From the NCBI RefSeq assembly GCF_000715075.1, contig NC_134097.1, forward strand, positions 63,707,190 through 63,771,189: DNA of 64,000 bases. The letters are read 5' to 3'. The stretch is from Nicotiana tabacum. Lineage: Eukaryota; Streptophyta; Magnoliopsida; Solanales; Solanaceae. A model generated the notes under the pieces. The model saw only the letters and a list, made by a program, of their open reading frames with translations, did no database searches and had not been told where the DNA came from. Shown piece by piece: positions 34,203 through 45,773 of this stretch. The first letter of the stretch is position 1. Each line of letters begins with the position of its first letter. Position numbers and translations under genes: made by a program.

Positions 34203-35091
34203 TGTGATGACACAAAATGTCATCTTTAAATTAAATAATCATCTCGGTGTTTTAAGACCTTGAAAAAAGCGCTATCAATAATTCCTCAACTTGCGTGCGT
34301 AGTCCGTAGAATTTTCCGGAAGGTTTTTGTATGAAAAATAGATTAAATTATGACTTAGAGCTTTAAAAACTCAACTGAGATGACTTCGGTCAACATTTTG
34401 AGCAAACAAACCCGGATCCAAAATTTGACCATTCTGGTAGTTTCGTATCGTGATTTGGGACTTGATCATATTTCCGAAATCGAATTCGGAGGTCCCTAGA
34501 TCAAATTATCGCCATTTAACGGAATCTAGAAATCTAAGGCTAAAGATTTCTTAAGTTTGACCGGAGATTTGACTTTTGAGCAAACGACCCTGGAATGGAA
34601 TTTTGATGATTCAAATAGTTTCGTATGGTGATTTTGGACTTAGGAGCATGTTCGGATTTGGATTTGGAAGTCCGTAGGACAATTCGGCGCATTTTGGCGA
34701 AAGTTGGGAAATAGAAGATTTTTGGAAAAGTTTGACCGAGAGTTGACTTTTTGATATGGGGGTTGGAATCCAGTTATGAAAATTTTATACATTCGTTATG
34801 TCATTTATGACTTGTGTGCAAAATTTGAAGTCAATCGGACTTGATTTGATAGGTTTGTGCATCGAATATAGAAGTTAGAAGAATTGAAAACTCATAATTC
34901 GATTCATGGCGTGATTCGAAATTTTAGTGTTGTTTAGCGTGGTTTAAATCCTCGACTAAGTTCGTATTGTATTCTAGGACATGTTGCCATATTTGGTTAG
35001 AGTTCCGAGGGGCTCGGGTGAGTTTCGGAGTGGTTTCGGACCATTTTTAGGCCAATTTAACTTGCTGGATTTTGACAGCAAGGTTCGAAAA

Positions 35092-35480
35092 TTCTGATGC
35101 GAGGAGCATAATTTGGAAGCTTATATATAGCAATCTATAAGGAATCTGAAACTATACAAAACATGAAAGTTGTAGCTCTTGCATTCTTTTTTTCCAGAAA
35201 CTATAACCATTAAGCATTTGGATATTTATACAGAAAGTTATGATCAATTAAATAAGGGCTGGTAAAACTGTTTTGAAATTTCCCAGAAATTTCTGATGCG
35301 AGGAGGCTATTTTGGAAGCTTATATCTCGAAATATATAGGGAATCCGAAAATATGCAAAACATAAAGGTTGTATCCCTTGGATTCTAGTTTCCATAAAGT
35401 TAAACCATTTGTCATTCGCACATTTGTACAGAAATTTATGATCGATTGAATATGGATGGTAAAGCTGTTTCTGGTGGACT
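35092..35480 (+). repeat. two copies of a ~199-bp module in the W LTR
   Basis: Both copies run TTCTGATGCGAGGAG ... TTGGAAGCTTATAT ... TTGTA..CTTG.ATTCT ... CAGAAA.TTATGATC. Offset is 199 bp. A related duplicated module is found on the minus strand in each Y LTR (about 50000-50280 and 58130-58500). Confidence 0.75.
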
Positions 35481-36279
35481 TTTAGTGACGACTTTTAGTG
35501 ACGAAAATGGACTTTTAGTGATGGATGTGCAGAAACTTAAGGACCAAAAATGCTCATTTTCTTCATTTTCGTTTTGTGATTTTTGGAGCTCGATTCTTGG
35601 GCGATTTTGAGGTGTTCTTCACGATTTCAACTCAAGTAAGTGTCCTATACTCGAAAGTGTTTATATTACATAAATCCATGGTTATTTTCATCGTTTAATT
35701 CGGATTTAAATGGAAGAAAATCAAGATTTTTGCAAAATCTTCCAAAAATGAAATTTTTAGATTTGGAGGTCGAGTTGTTATCGGAATTTGATAAAATTTG
35801 TATGGGTGAACTCGTGGTTGAATGGGTTGTCGGATTTTGTGAGTTTTGTCGGGTTCCGAGAAGTGGGCCCCACGGGCGAATTTTTAGTGCAATTACGGAT
35901 TTTTAATGGAAAATGTAGAATTTCATATGGAATTGATTCCTATAATTTTTGTTGACTGAATCAAATTGTTTATGACTAGATTTGAGAATTTCGGGCACGA
36001 ATTCGCGAGGCAAAGGCTTGTTGGAATTTTGAATTGGGTGCAAAGCGAGGTAAGTGTTTGGTCTAACCTTAGCTTGAGGGATTAGGAGTTGTATCCTATT
36101 TGTTATGTGTTATTTGTTGAGTACGACGTATAGGCATGGTGACGAGTATCTATATGTTGGTGTCAAGCATGCCCGTGAGTCTTATACTTTGATTAATGTG
36201 ACTCCGTTTCATATTGTATATGCTCTATATGATAATTTCTATTGAGGAATATGACTTGTGGAAGTATTATTGTTAATTG

Positions 36280-36447
36280 AACATGGTAGAGCATTGGCTC
36301 AAGTTGAGAATTTAATTGTTGAACATTGTAGAGCATTGGCTCAACTTGAGAATTGAATTGTTGAACATTGTAGAGCATTGGCTCAAGTTGAGAATTGAAT
36401 TGTTGGACATTGTAGAGCATTGGCTCTAGTTGTGAATAGAATTGGGA
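36280..36447 (+). repeat. 42-bp tandem repeat, 4 units
   Basis: Unit contains AACATTGTAGAGCATTGGCT and CAAGTTGAGAATTGAATTG. The antisense ORF of QLEPMLYNVQQ repeats is a shadow. Confidence 0.9.
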
Positions 36448-36621
36448 AGTAAACGTGAAAGAAGAAAGGAGAGAGAGAATCATGATATTGTCTCCCTTGC
36501 CGGGATGTTATTGTTTTGATGTTGTTTTCCTTGCTGGGATTTGATTGTTGTACTATTGTTCCCTTATCGAGATTTTATTGTGATTTCATTTATTTCCTTG
36601 CCCTTACTTCTTGTGATTATT

Positions 36622-37122
36622 GTTTGGGTAAGGAAGAGTGTTAAAGCACGAAGGGCGATGCCGTCTATGATTTTGTGAGGAAGAGTGTAAAACACGAAGG
36701 GTGATGTTGTGCCGCACGATGTATAATTCCATGATGATTATATTGATTTTATGGTGAGGAAGAGTGTAAAGAACGAAGGGTAATGCCGTGCAGTTTATAT
36801 TGATTCTTATGGTAAGGACGAGAGTAAAAGCACGAAGGGTAATGTCGTGCACTTGTCCTTGATTTTTCCTGATTCTAATTGAGTTATGTTGTCATGTACA
36901 TTTATTTACTGATTTTCCGTTATTACTTGATTTTATTTCGATGTTATAGATTCCCTTACCCTATTTGCCTTGTGTTTGTTGCTTGGGTGAGGAAGAGTGT
37001 AAGGCACGAAGGGTGATTCCGTATATTGTTTTGGTGAGAGAGTGTTAAAGCACGAAGGGTGATGCCGTGTATTGTTTTGGTGAGAGAGTGTTAAAGCACA
37101 AAGGGTGATGCCGTGCACTTTC
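36622..37122 (+). repeat. interspersed GCACGAAGGGTGATGCCGTGC units
   Basis: About seven units with GGTGAGGAAGAGTGTTAAAG then CACGAAGGGTGATGCCGTG. The last two are 55-bp tandem copies. GCACG/CGTGC can pair in the units that keep both arms. Related GGCACRAGGTGCC hairpins follow at about 37627 and 37702. Confidence 0.8.
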
Positions 37123-38626
37123 TGTTTACTGTGTTTACTTGTTATTAACAATTCAAGTGTATTAACTGTTTAAATCCCTTACTGTTGTGATCCTTTGTGT
37201 TGGGATCCATAGTGTTTACAATACCTCGCTTTATTTTTTATTTAATATGTTCAATACTTCAAATTTCAAGAATTGTTACATTTTTAACTCAATTGATTTC
37301 TCAACTAAAGTTTCCTTAAACCGTTTGAGGTTATACTTTACTTAAAAAGGAATTTCTACTATGTTTTGATTTATTAATTTCTCGTATTAAAGGTAATGAT
37401 TCCTTCGATATTGTACTTTAATTGAAAATGGTATTTTCTTTATCAAATAATTTCTAAAAATAACTTCATCTTTTCTTGTTGATTTCCTAATTGGGTTGAA
37501 AGTTGTACACTACTTTATGTTAAGTGAATGAGGCTCATTGAATATTCTTAATTGTATTGGGTTATGGAACCTATGAGTTGAGTTACATGAGAATATCGTT
37601 GTGCAATGTGAGACAGAAATATGTGGGCACAAGGTGCCGGGGAAAATATTATGGTTTTATTTAATGGCACATGAGTTGTCCGTGCGGTTGTGACATAAAT
37701 ATAGGCACGAGGTGCCGTGAAAATATGAAAGTGGGCTGAGACCTATATTATTTATGTTTATGAAATGATGTGTCACAAGGTGACTTTTACTCGAAAGAAT
37801 TATATTCGAAAGATGCTTATCTGAAAGATATTTATTTGAAGGAAATATATTCGAAATATATTTATTGAAAAGAATATTATCTTAGAGATTATTACTTGAA
37901 GTATTTATAGGCGAAAGATTTATATTTGAAGGACTTGATCAATTGATTGCACTTGTATTTATTATTTGTTGAGAAATATTTATGGTGTTCTGGTTGTCTG
38001 CTATTTATATCACTGGTTGATCATTGTTGCCATCATTGTTATCTGCTTCCTATTATTTTTGTACGCTATATTGCACAGGTTTATTTGGTAGTCTGGTCCT
38101 AGCCTCGTCACTACTTCGCCGAGGTTAGGCTAGGCACTTACCAGTACATGGGGTCGGTTGTGCTGATACTACACTCTGCACTCTTTTGTGCAGATCCCAG
38201 TGTTGTAGATTTCGGACCGTAGTGAGATGGATGTTTCTTGTTCATCAGGCGACCCGAGGTAGTCTTGCAAGCGTCCGTAGGCCTTGGTGTCTCCTTCTAT
38301 CTACTATTCCTGTTTCTTTCATGTATTTCCTGAGACAGTGTTGTATTTATTTCTTTCAGACCTTTATTTGTAGTACTCCTAGACAGTCTGTGAAGTTGTG
38401 ACACCAGTCTTGGGTAGATTTGTTATGGATTGGTATTAGTAGTATTATTAAAACTTTACAATGCAACCTTCCGCTTATTCAATTCTATTGTTATCTAATT
38501 GTTGGCTCTTAACTGTTATCAGATTAAAAATGGAAACAAGGTAAATAGTTCAGTTGGTTGGCTTTCCTAGCTTTCACTAGTAGGCGCCATCACGACTCCT
38601 GAGGGTGGAAAATTCGGGTCGTGACA

Positions 38627-38727
38627 TGTTTTTAGTCCAAACGGAGTTACTAACCATTCAAGGTGTCCTTCTGGACGAGTAAATGCAATCCACTCAATGC
38701 TTTCTTCATGCATTTTTACTTGCCAAT
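38627..38727 (-). pseudogene. endogenous pararetrovirus RT, 101-bp piece
   Basis: The minus strand reads an open Caulimoviridae-type RT segment containing RPEGHLEWLVTPFGL. Element W ends its left side at 38626. Its right side ends at the CCAAT target duplication of element X (38723-38727). The viral frame resumes at 63122 on the far side of X, so both pieces belong to one RT gene broken by X. The piece is too short to be functional. Confidence 0.85.
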
Positions 38728-39314
38728 TGTAATGACCCGACCAGTCGTTTTGAGCTTTTGTACTTTGATCGCCAGTTCTCGAGCATGACTTGACCCGTGT
38801 GGTGTATTATGACTTATGTAAATCATTGGTGTTGGGTTTTAGGTTAATCAGAATGATTTTGGATGAACTGTTCTCAGTTGAAGCTTGAATTTTGAAAGGT
38901 TTGACCAAGATTTGACTTGTTTGTATTTGATCTCGGATTTGAATTTTTATGGTTTGGTTAGATCCGTTAGGTGATTTGGGACTTAGTAGCGTGATCGGAA
39001 TGCATTTTGGAAGTCCGTGGAAGGTTTAGGCTTGAATTGGCGAAATTGAGATTTCGGCGTTTTCCGGTTGATAGACGATATTTTGATATAGGGGTCAGAA
39101 TGGAATTCCTGAAGTTGCAGTAGCTTCATTATGTCATTTGGGATGTGTGTGCAAAAGTTCAGTTCATTCGGACGAGGTTTGATAGATTGTTTGATCGAAT
39201 TTGGAATTTTGAAGTTTTGGAATTTTTAGGCTTGAATCCGAGGGTGATTCGATGTTTTAATGTTGTTTTCAGTGTTCCGAAGGCTGGAACAAGTTTGAAT
39301 GATGTCATGGGGTG

Positions 39315-42300
39315 TGTGAGCACGTAATTTTTGCCTTACGAAAAACTACTCCAAAATAAATCAAAAAATAAAATAAATTTCTTTTACTGTGTAATTTTTG
39401 AATTTGGCGTGGTGTTAAATGTTTGTGTTATGTCCGTAAATGTTTATTTTTGCCAAAATAAATCAAAAAATAAAGTAAAATACATATTGCATGCATATAG
39501 GATTTAATTGTGCATTTAAGAGATAATTTAAATAAAATCGCAAAAAATACGCATTGGTTCTATTTTAAATGTTTCACTGTGTGATTGATGTTTTTGTCTA
39601 TGTGTTAAATAATGGTTATAGAGTAATTAATATATTTTTTGTGAAGTTAAAATGGTTTTATATTTTTTTTTTTAAATTAGAAAATGAATTAATTGAAAAA
39701 AAACAATAAAAAAAAACATACTAGTAAAAGATTGGACCTGGATTAAAATCCAGGCCCAAATCAATTAATTCCCTTCACAAGCCCAATCCCAACAGCCCCT
39801 GTCCGGTCCAATTCAAAGCCAGAACCAAACGACGTCGTTTGGTCATCTCTCATCAAGGGCCGTTGGATTAAATCCAACCAACGGCCAAGATCTCATCACC
39901 CGAACCCAAGACCCTTACCCGATCCATTGACCCGGTTCAACCCGTCCCCCAACTTAAACCAAACGACATCGTTTGGTTAAGTGAATAGATCCTAGCCCTC
40001 CATTCTAATTGATCCAACGGACGATACTAATCCACCCTACCCCTATATAAATCCCAAACCTTACCCAGCCCCTAACTGAACACCCCCCTCTCCGTTCCTG
40101 TTCATCATCGTTCCAAACAGACCCCTAACCCTAGCCGCCCCTATTCCCCTTCGCCTGAAACCCGGCGGCATCAACGCCGCCGGTCACCAACTTAACACCC
40201 TAGGACCTCCTGAACCTCCCCTACACGAATCCAACCTTAGTTTCCTTCGAATCAGGCCACAACTCTTCGAATCTTAAATCGAAGGTTGGCTTGAAAACTT
40301 GATCTAAACCAATCAGCCCCAAATTAACACCATGGCTTCCCCTAGTCATCCTAAGTATGGATCTGTTGGTTGTTAGGTTCGAATCCGTTCGGAACTTCTC
40401 GAATCTTCTTTTGAAGATTCGGACCAAACAAAAATTTACCCAGATCTGTTTCAAACTCACACCAGTTACCCTCCTGGCCTCCCTCGTGCCTAGAATATCT
40501 TTGGTTCTTCTCGAATCTGACCAAAAATGGTTAAATCCCAAATCGAGTTTTTAAGAACCCTAAAAAATACCAAACTTCCGGATTCGGTTCAGATTATGAT
40601 GAAGATTGAGGTTTAATCGACCTTAGTCGAAGTATTTTCAGTGGAAAATACTTCGACTAAGGTCAGTTTGATTTCAAACAAAAAATCCGAAATCCAAGTT
40701 GAGTTCGAGTCAAAATTTAATTAAAGTTCAGAGGTATTTTTCTATTTATTTTTGTGTATTCTACGTGTATTGTTGTCCGTATTAATAGCTTGTTAATTTT
40801 TCATCAATTCTGTCATTTCTGTCTATTTGATCTGAATGTAAATTGTTTCTGTTGGTTGTGGTTATTTACAATATGTGTAATCGACTCGATTAAGTTCGTC
40901 GATTAGTTATATTACGAATTTTTTCATTTCTGAAAATGTTGACTAAAACAGTCTGCTTCTATTTTAGACTAGTTATTAACAAATGTTGTAAATAGTCAAT
41001 TGATTAATGCTCGTCAATTAAATCATGATTGTCTGTGAATCAGTGAATTCAAATGTATGTTATATATGTTATTGTCTGAACATTAAAAGTTTCAGGGCAT
41101 TGTCAGTATTGACAATGATCCTGTGTGTGTTTGATTTTGGTTTAATGTTAAGTCCAGTCTGAATGATTTTGATAATTTCAGAAATATGCTGTTATGATGT
41201 TAGTTCTGAATTCAGTGTTGTAATGTCCAGTTTGAATTCCAGTTTACAAAAGTTGGTCAAATACAATTGTGTTTAGGAGGTTAATAGGATTGATTTAGCT
41301 GTAAATCAGAAAGATAACTGAGTCTGTACAGATTTTAGAATATGTTTTGCTGAAGGTTCTGATTTTTCAGTAATAACATTAGGATTTCAGGGGCACTTAT
41401 GGGAATGAAACAGTAAAAACAGGGTGTTAGTACTAGTATATTATAATGTAATGTTAGTTGCTATTAGTTAATAATACTAATGGGGAACAAGGGATAATGG
41501 GCTGCTGAAAATCAGGGAAAAGGTTTTACATAATGGGATTTTCTGTTTTTAAAAAGAAGAAGGGGGTCCAAGAAGCACTTAAATTGCCTAGGACCAGCCC
41601 TGTATAAATACAGGAGCTGGACAGACAGTTAATAGAGAGAATTTTTGAGTGAGAAAGAGAGAATTTTAAGAGAGAGTTTTTGCATGCAGAATTTAGGAGA
41701 GTCTTTGAGGAATTTTCAGAAAAACTGGAAGAAAGTTTAAGAGTTCCTTTTGAAGAAATTTTAGGAAAATTGAGAGGGAGTTTCAGATTTTAGGATCAGT
41801 TTTCAGAAGAGGAGAGTTTGAGAGATTTTAAAAGAGGAAAAAGAAACAGAAAAGGAACAAAAGAGCATTCACACACACACACAGATATACAGCAACAGAA
41901 AAACAAAAATCAGAAAAAATGGGATTTTGAAACCGAAAAGGAATTGAAATTTGAAATATTGTTTCTTTTGTTGAATTTGTTCAACCTTACTTGGTTCCAT
42001 TGATTCAATTAATATTTTAAGTGTCCAGTTTTAAAAATAGCTGTACTGTGTATCTGTTTTCTTCGGATCCTCTTATTGCTCAAATTTGAGGGAATACTGG
42101 TATTTCGCTGTTTTTGTTACTGCTGCAACTGCTGAAACTTACTTCTTCTACCTTCATTTTCAGGTATATATATCCTTTTAAATTCTATGTTGGAAAGAGA
42201 TTCAATATGGTGGATAAATGAAGAATGAATTGAAATTCTGTTTTTATCTGTCCAAATTCATCAATTTAAATTTCGTTTTTTTTATTTTATGTTAGTTAAT

Positions 42301-43744
42301 TAGTAGTGAATTCAATTTGATAGCTATGAGCTAATTGTCTTACTTTGAAAGTTCGTATAAAGATTTGTAATAACATTAGCTCATTATCTCATTAGTTTAA
42401 TCATATTAAATTGTCGAAGTAGGGAATATGGTATGAATGTTGGTCATTATTTAAATTTTGTTGTTGGTTAAGTAAGAAGTGATGTAGAAGGGCCAAGATA
42501 ACTATAGTAGTGATATTTTTTGTTACATAAGGTTAAGATGATGATGTCGATAAGATAATAGATGTGTGTATAAACTTTGGTGAAAGGTGACATGGTATAG
42601 CTTGTTACGATGTTTAAAATATTATGAAGGTTTACAACATATAACTAAGTTGCATATAAGGTAATTTTATTGAATTGGCTTGTATAATAATTCCTTTCTT
42701 ATAAACTCGAATGCCTATCTACCTTCTTAAAATAAATTAACCAAGTAATTAGGCCTATTAGATTAAAAGCAAGCATATAAGAATGAAAAAAGATGTATAA
42801 GCATAAATTGCCACACTTCATATCAATGATAATTAGAAGTAGAATTTGCATTAAATAAATAATGAAAATTCTCGGAAAATATTTCCTTCCTTTATGAATC
42901 ATTTATTTTCAGTTTCATATGCAATTTATTCTTTGGCATATATATATATATATATATGTCATATATGTTTAAAAATAGTACTAATCATGTTTTTATTCTG
43001 TTCTTTGAACTTGAATAGTCTTGGATAAACATGTTATATGTGGAAATTCCATAATATCATTATAAATATGTCGCGCGATTAGGGATACGTTCGTGTACCC
43101 TGATTATATTTTTAAAAGCAAAAATTCGGATTATGCGTACGCGCAATTTCGAACGAATGTTTAATAAAAGGATTTTTCTAAAGGCGTTAAATCAATTTCA
43201 TAAAAAACCCGAGATGTACGGTTCACTATTCAAGAAAAATAAATATTCTTGATTCAAAACAATCTCGGAGAAATGATTGCTTAATATATTATAAAAAATT
43301 ATTGTGTACACGTACGCGTGACACAATTCCGCATTTTTAATTTATAACACGAATATACGTACGCGTAATTCGATTCAAAGAAGGTTTTAATCGTAATAAG
43401 TATAAGCAGTAGTAAAATCAGAAAACATCAATATTTAATAAAATCAAGTTGATTAAGCCAATAATAAAAACAGTTAAGCGACCATGCTAGAACCACGGAA
43501 TTCGGAAATGCCTAACACCTTCTTCCGGATTAACAGAATTCCTTACTCAGGATTTCTGGTTCGCGGAAAGAAATAAACAGAGTCATCTTCTCCTCGATTC
43601 AGGGATTATAATTGGTGACTTGGGACGCCTCAAAATTCCCAGGTGGCGACTCTGAAACAAATAAACAAATCCCGTTTCGACTGTCCTTTAATTGGAGAAA
43701 ACTCCCCACGCGCCCCGCGGGCGCAGGAAAAAGGAGGTGCGACA
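39315..43744 (+). mobile_element. solo LTR of the A family, TSD GGGTG
   Basis: 4430-bp LTR, TGTGAGCACG ... GTGCGACA, flanked by GGGTG at 39310-39314 and 43745-43749. It is near-identical to the LTRs of A and closest to the 3' LTR. A perfect TSD shows a genuine insertion reduced to a solo LTR by LTR-LTR recombination. It has the perfect 20-bp stem-loop at 40619-40664 and a longer AT microsatellite at about 42938. Confidence 0.97.
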
Positions 43745-44739
43745 GGGTGTATTTGTAGTTTTTCAAGGGCTAAATTAGTAATTTTGGAAGAGTTTTTGGA
43801 AGATTTTTCCATTTTGAGCATAAGCATGTAATAATCCAAATGTCCATTTTTAGTTCTAGAGATCGAAATTTGATTTCGAGACTTCCGAAATTTTGATAAT
43901 GAATTATAGGACTGATCTGGAAAGTTGGTCTAATTTCATCAAATTGCGATTGGGTTTTTGACACGAAACATGAGTTAATTGTTTAACGAGCGAAATGGGT
44001 ATTGAGCTGAGCAAATGAGCTCCGAATTGAGTTTTGACTGAAGGGATATGTTCGTATTATTATTTGTGACTAGATTCGAGAAGTGGGACCCAAGGGCGAA
44101 TTTTTAGTGCAATTTCGGATTTTTAATGGAAAATGTAGAATTTCATATGGAATTAATTCCTATAATTTTTATTAACTGAATCGAATTATGTGGCTAGATT
44201 CGAGGCATTCGGAGGTCGATTTGAGAGACAAAGACATCACGAGCTAGAGGATTAGCCGGTTCGAGGTGAGTAATGATTGTAAATGATGTCCTGAGGGTTT
44301 GAAACCCCGGATTTGCACATCGTAGTGCTACATTGAGGTGAGACACGCACTGGATGATGAGCGCAAGGTCTTTTACTACCGGGGATTGTGACTTGGTCCA
44401 TCCTGATTGATGATTTTATGCATATTTGATTGAAACTTATTTGTTATCATCATGATTTGGGCTAATTGCCATACTTGGGCTTCGTGCCAATTATTTGAAT
44501 CCTTCGGAAATTTTTATCACTATTTCCTCACTGTTTTGACTTATATTTAAATTCAGTCCTATTGATATCTCCTGATTTATAAAACTCAGCCGCTCTTACT
44601 CAGTTTTTTAAAAAAACTCAAATGATATTTCTAAATGATATTTTGGGCTGAGAGCTACCGTTTTACAAATGCCCAAGAGGCTTATGATGATTTCCGGACT
44701 AAGTGAGGACGAGGGCCATATGTGAGGATATGTTGAGTG

Positions 44740-45193
44740 ATATGAGGCCGAGGGCCTGGGATACTATTTATGCTACGAGGTGGCTTGAGTGATATGAGGC
44801 CGAGTGATATGAGGCTGAGGGCCTGAGATACTGTATATGCCACGCGGTGGCTTGAGTGATGTGAGGATATGCTGAGTGATGATGCCACGAGGTGGCTTGA
44901 TATAGTACTTGGGCTGTAAGGTCCCCTCCGGAGTATGTACACCCACAGTGAGCGCGGGTACCCATTGTTCTGAGTGATAGATACTATGCCCAAGGGGCTG
45001 ATATGTGTGATTGTGAGGTAGCTCGAGGGGCTGATACTATTCTGATATTGACCCCGAGGGGCTGTTACTGATCTGATATTGAGCCCGAGGGGCTGGCACT
45101 ATTCTGATATTGAGCCTAAGAGGCTGGTTCTGTTAATCTTATGCCCGAGGGGCGGTTTGTTGTACATGTTTGGCCCGAGAGGCTGTTTACATT
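44740..45193 (+). repeat. mini-hairpin arrays in the X 5' LTR
   Basis: First block: GCCACGAGGTGGCTTGAGTG and GAGGCCGAGGGCCTG type units. Second block, about seven ~33-bp units: GAGCCCGAGGGGCTG then TTACTGATCTGATATT. Stems GCCAC/GTGGC and GCCC/GGGC. The 3' LTR carries the matching arrays at about 62090-62530 with more units. Confidence 0.8.
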
Positions 45194-45773
45194 TCCATCA
45201 TTTAGTTACTCACTTGTAAACTATTTGATTTACTTGTTGGAAAAATAAGGGATTTTCACTTGATTTCTCACTGCTTTACTGTTTAAAGTGATTTTACTGC
45301 TTCAGTATGGAATGCCTTGTGTTTTTGCGTGATTTCTTGCCTTCAGTCTTTATTTATTATTATTACTCACTGAGTCGGAGTACTCACATTACTCCCTGCA
45401 CCTTGTGTGCAGATTCAGGTATGTTTTGGCTAATTGGAGGCACAGTCGTCAGGGTTTAGCAAGGTAGCTGCCGATGTTCGAAGCACTGCTTTTATGTCTC
45501 CTCATTTCATTAGTCTGTATTTGTACACTCCAGGCTTTTAGTTGTATTTATACCCTAGTAGATGCTCGTGACTTGTGACACCCCGGTTAGGGTTGTGTCG
45601 GGCTGGATTTCCGCATTTCTTATTCATACTTTTTGTTATTTGGTACTATTAAACCATGTTTATACTATATTTATGTTAAATTACTATTTTAAAAGACGAG
45701 TTGGGTTAGACTGGCTGACCTTGTCTTCACGAGAGACACCATCACGACTAGGGTCGGGATTTGGGTCGTGACA

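Larger units (their letters stand above)
32161..38626 (+). mobile_element. remnant W of a Tekay-like element
   Basis: Plus-oriented leader and gag fragment (32161-32766), non-coding remnant (32767-33899), a foreign LTR start (33900), PPT and a 4.4-kb LTR ending GGTCGTGACA at 38626. The 5' LTR and all of pol are missing. It is joined head to head with the broken LTR of element Z. Confidence 0.75.
34203..38626 (+). repeat. LTR of W (4424 bp)
   Basis: Starts TGTGATGACACAAAATG and ends AATTCGGGTCGTGACA. It is related to the Z LTR at its start (TTGCGTGCG), at its end (ACATGGGGTCGGTTGTGCTG) and in overall layout. It carries a ~199-bp duplicated module (35092-35480) and two tandem-repeat blocks (36280-36447 and 36622-37122). 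Confidence 0.8.
38728..45773 (+). repeat. 5' LTR of X, split by a solo LTR
   Basis: Parts 38728-39314 and 43750-45773. Without the solo LTR it is about 2.6 kb against 3.05 kb for the 3' LTR, because it lacks about 490 bp corresponding to roughly 60990-61482. It includes mini-hairpin arrays at 44740-45193 and the CTGCACCTTGTGTGCAG hairpin near 45396. Confidence 0.88.

Noticed and set aside
36193..36483. Minus-strand ORF with QLEPMLYNVQQ repeats
   Set aside because: Shadow of the 42-bp tandem repeat in the W LTR.
38627..38727. First read as unexplained spacer between two LTRs
   Set aside because: Minus-strand translation matches caulimovirid RT and continues at 63122, so it is annotated as viral rather than novel.
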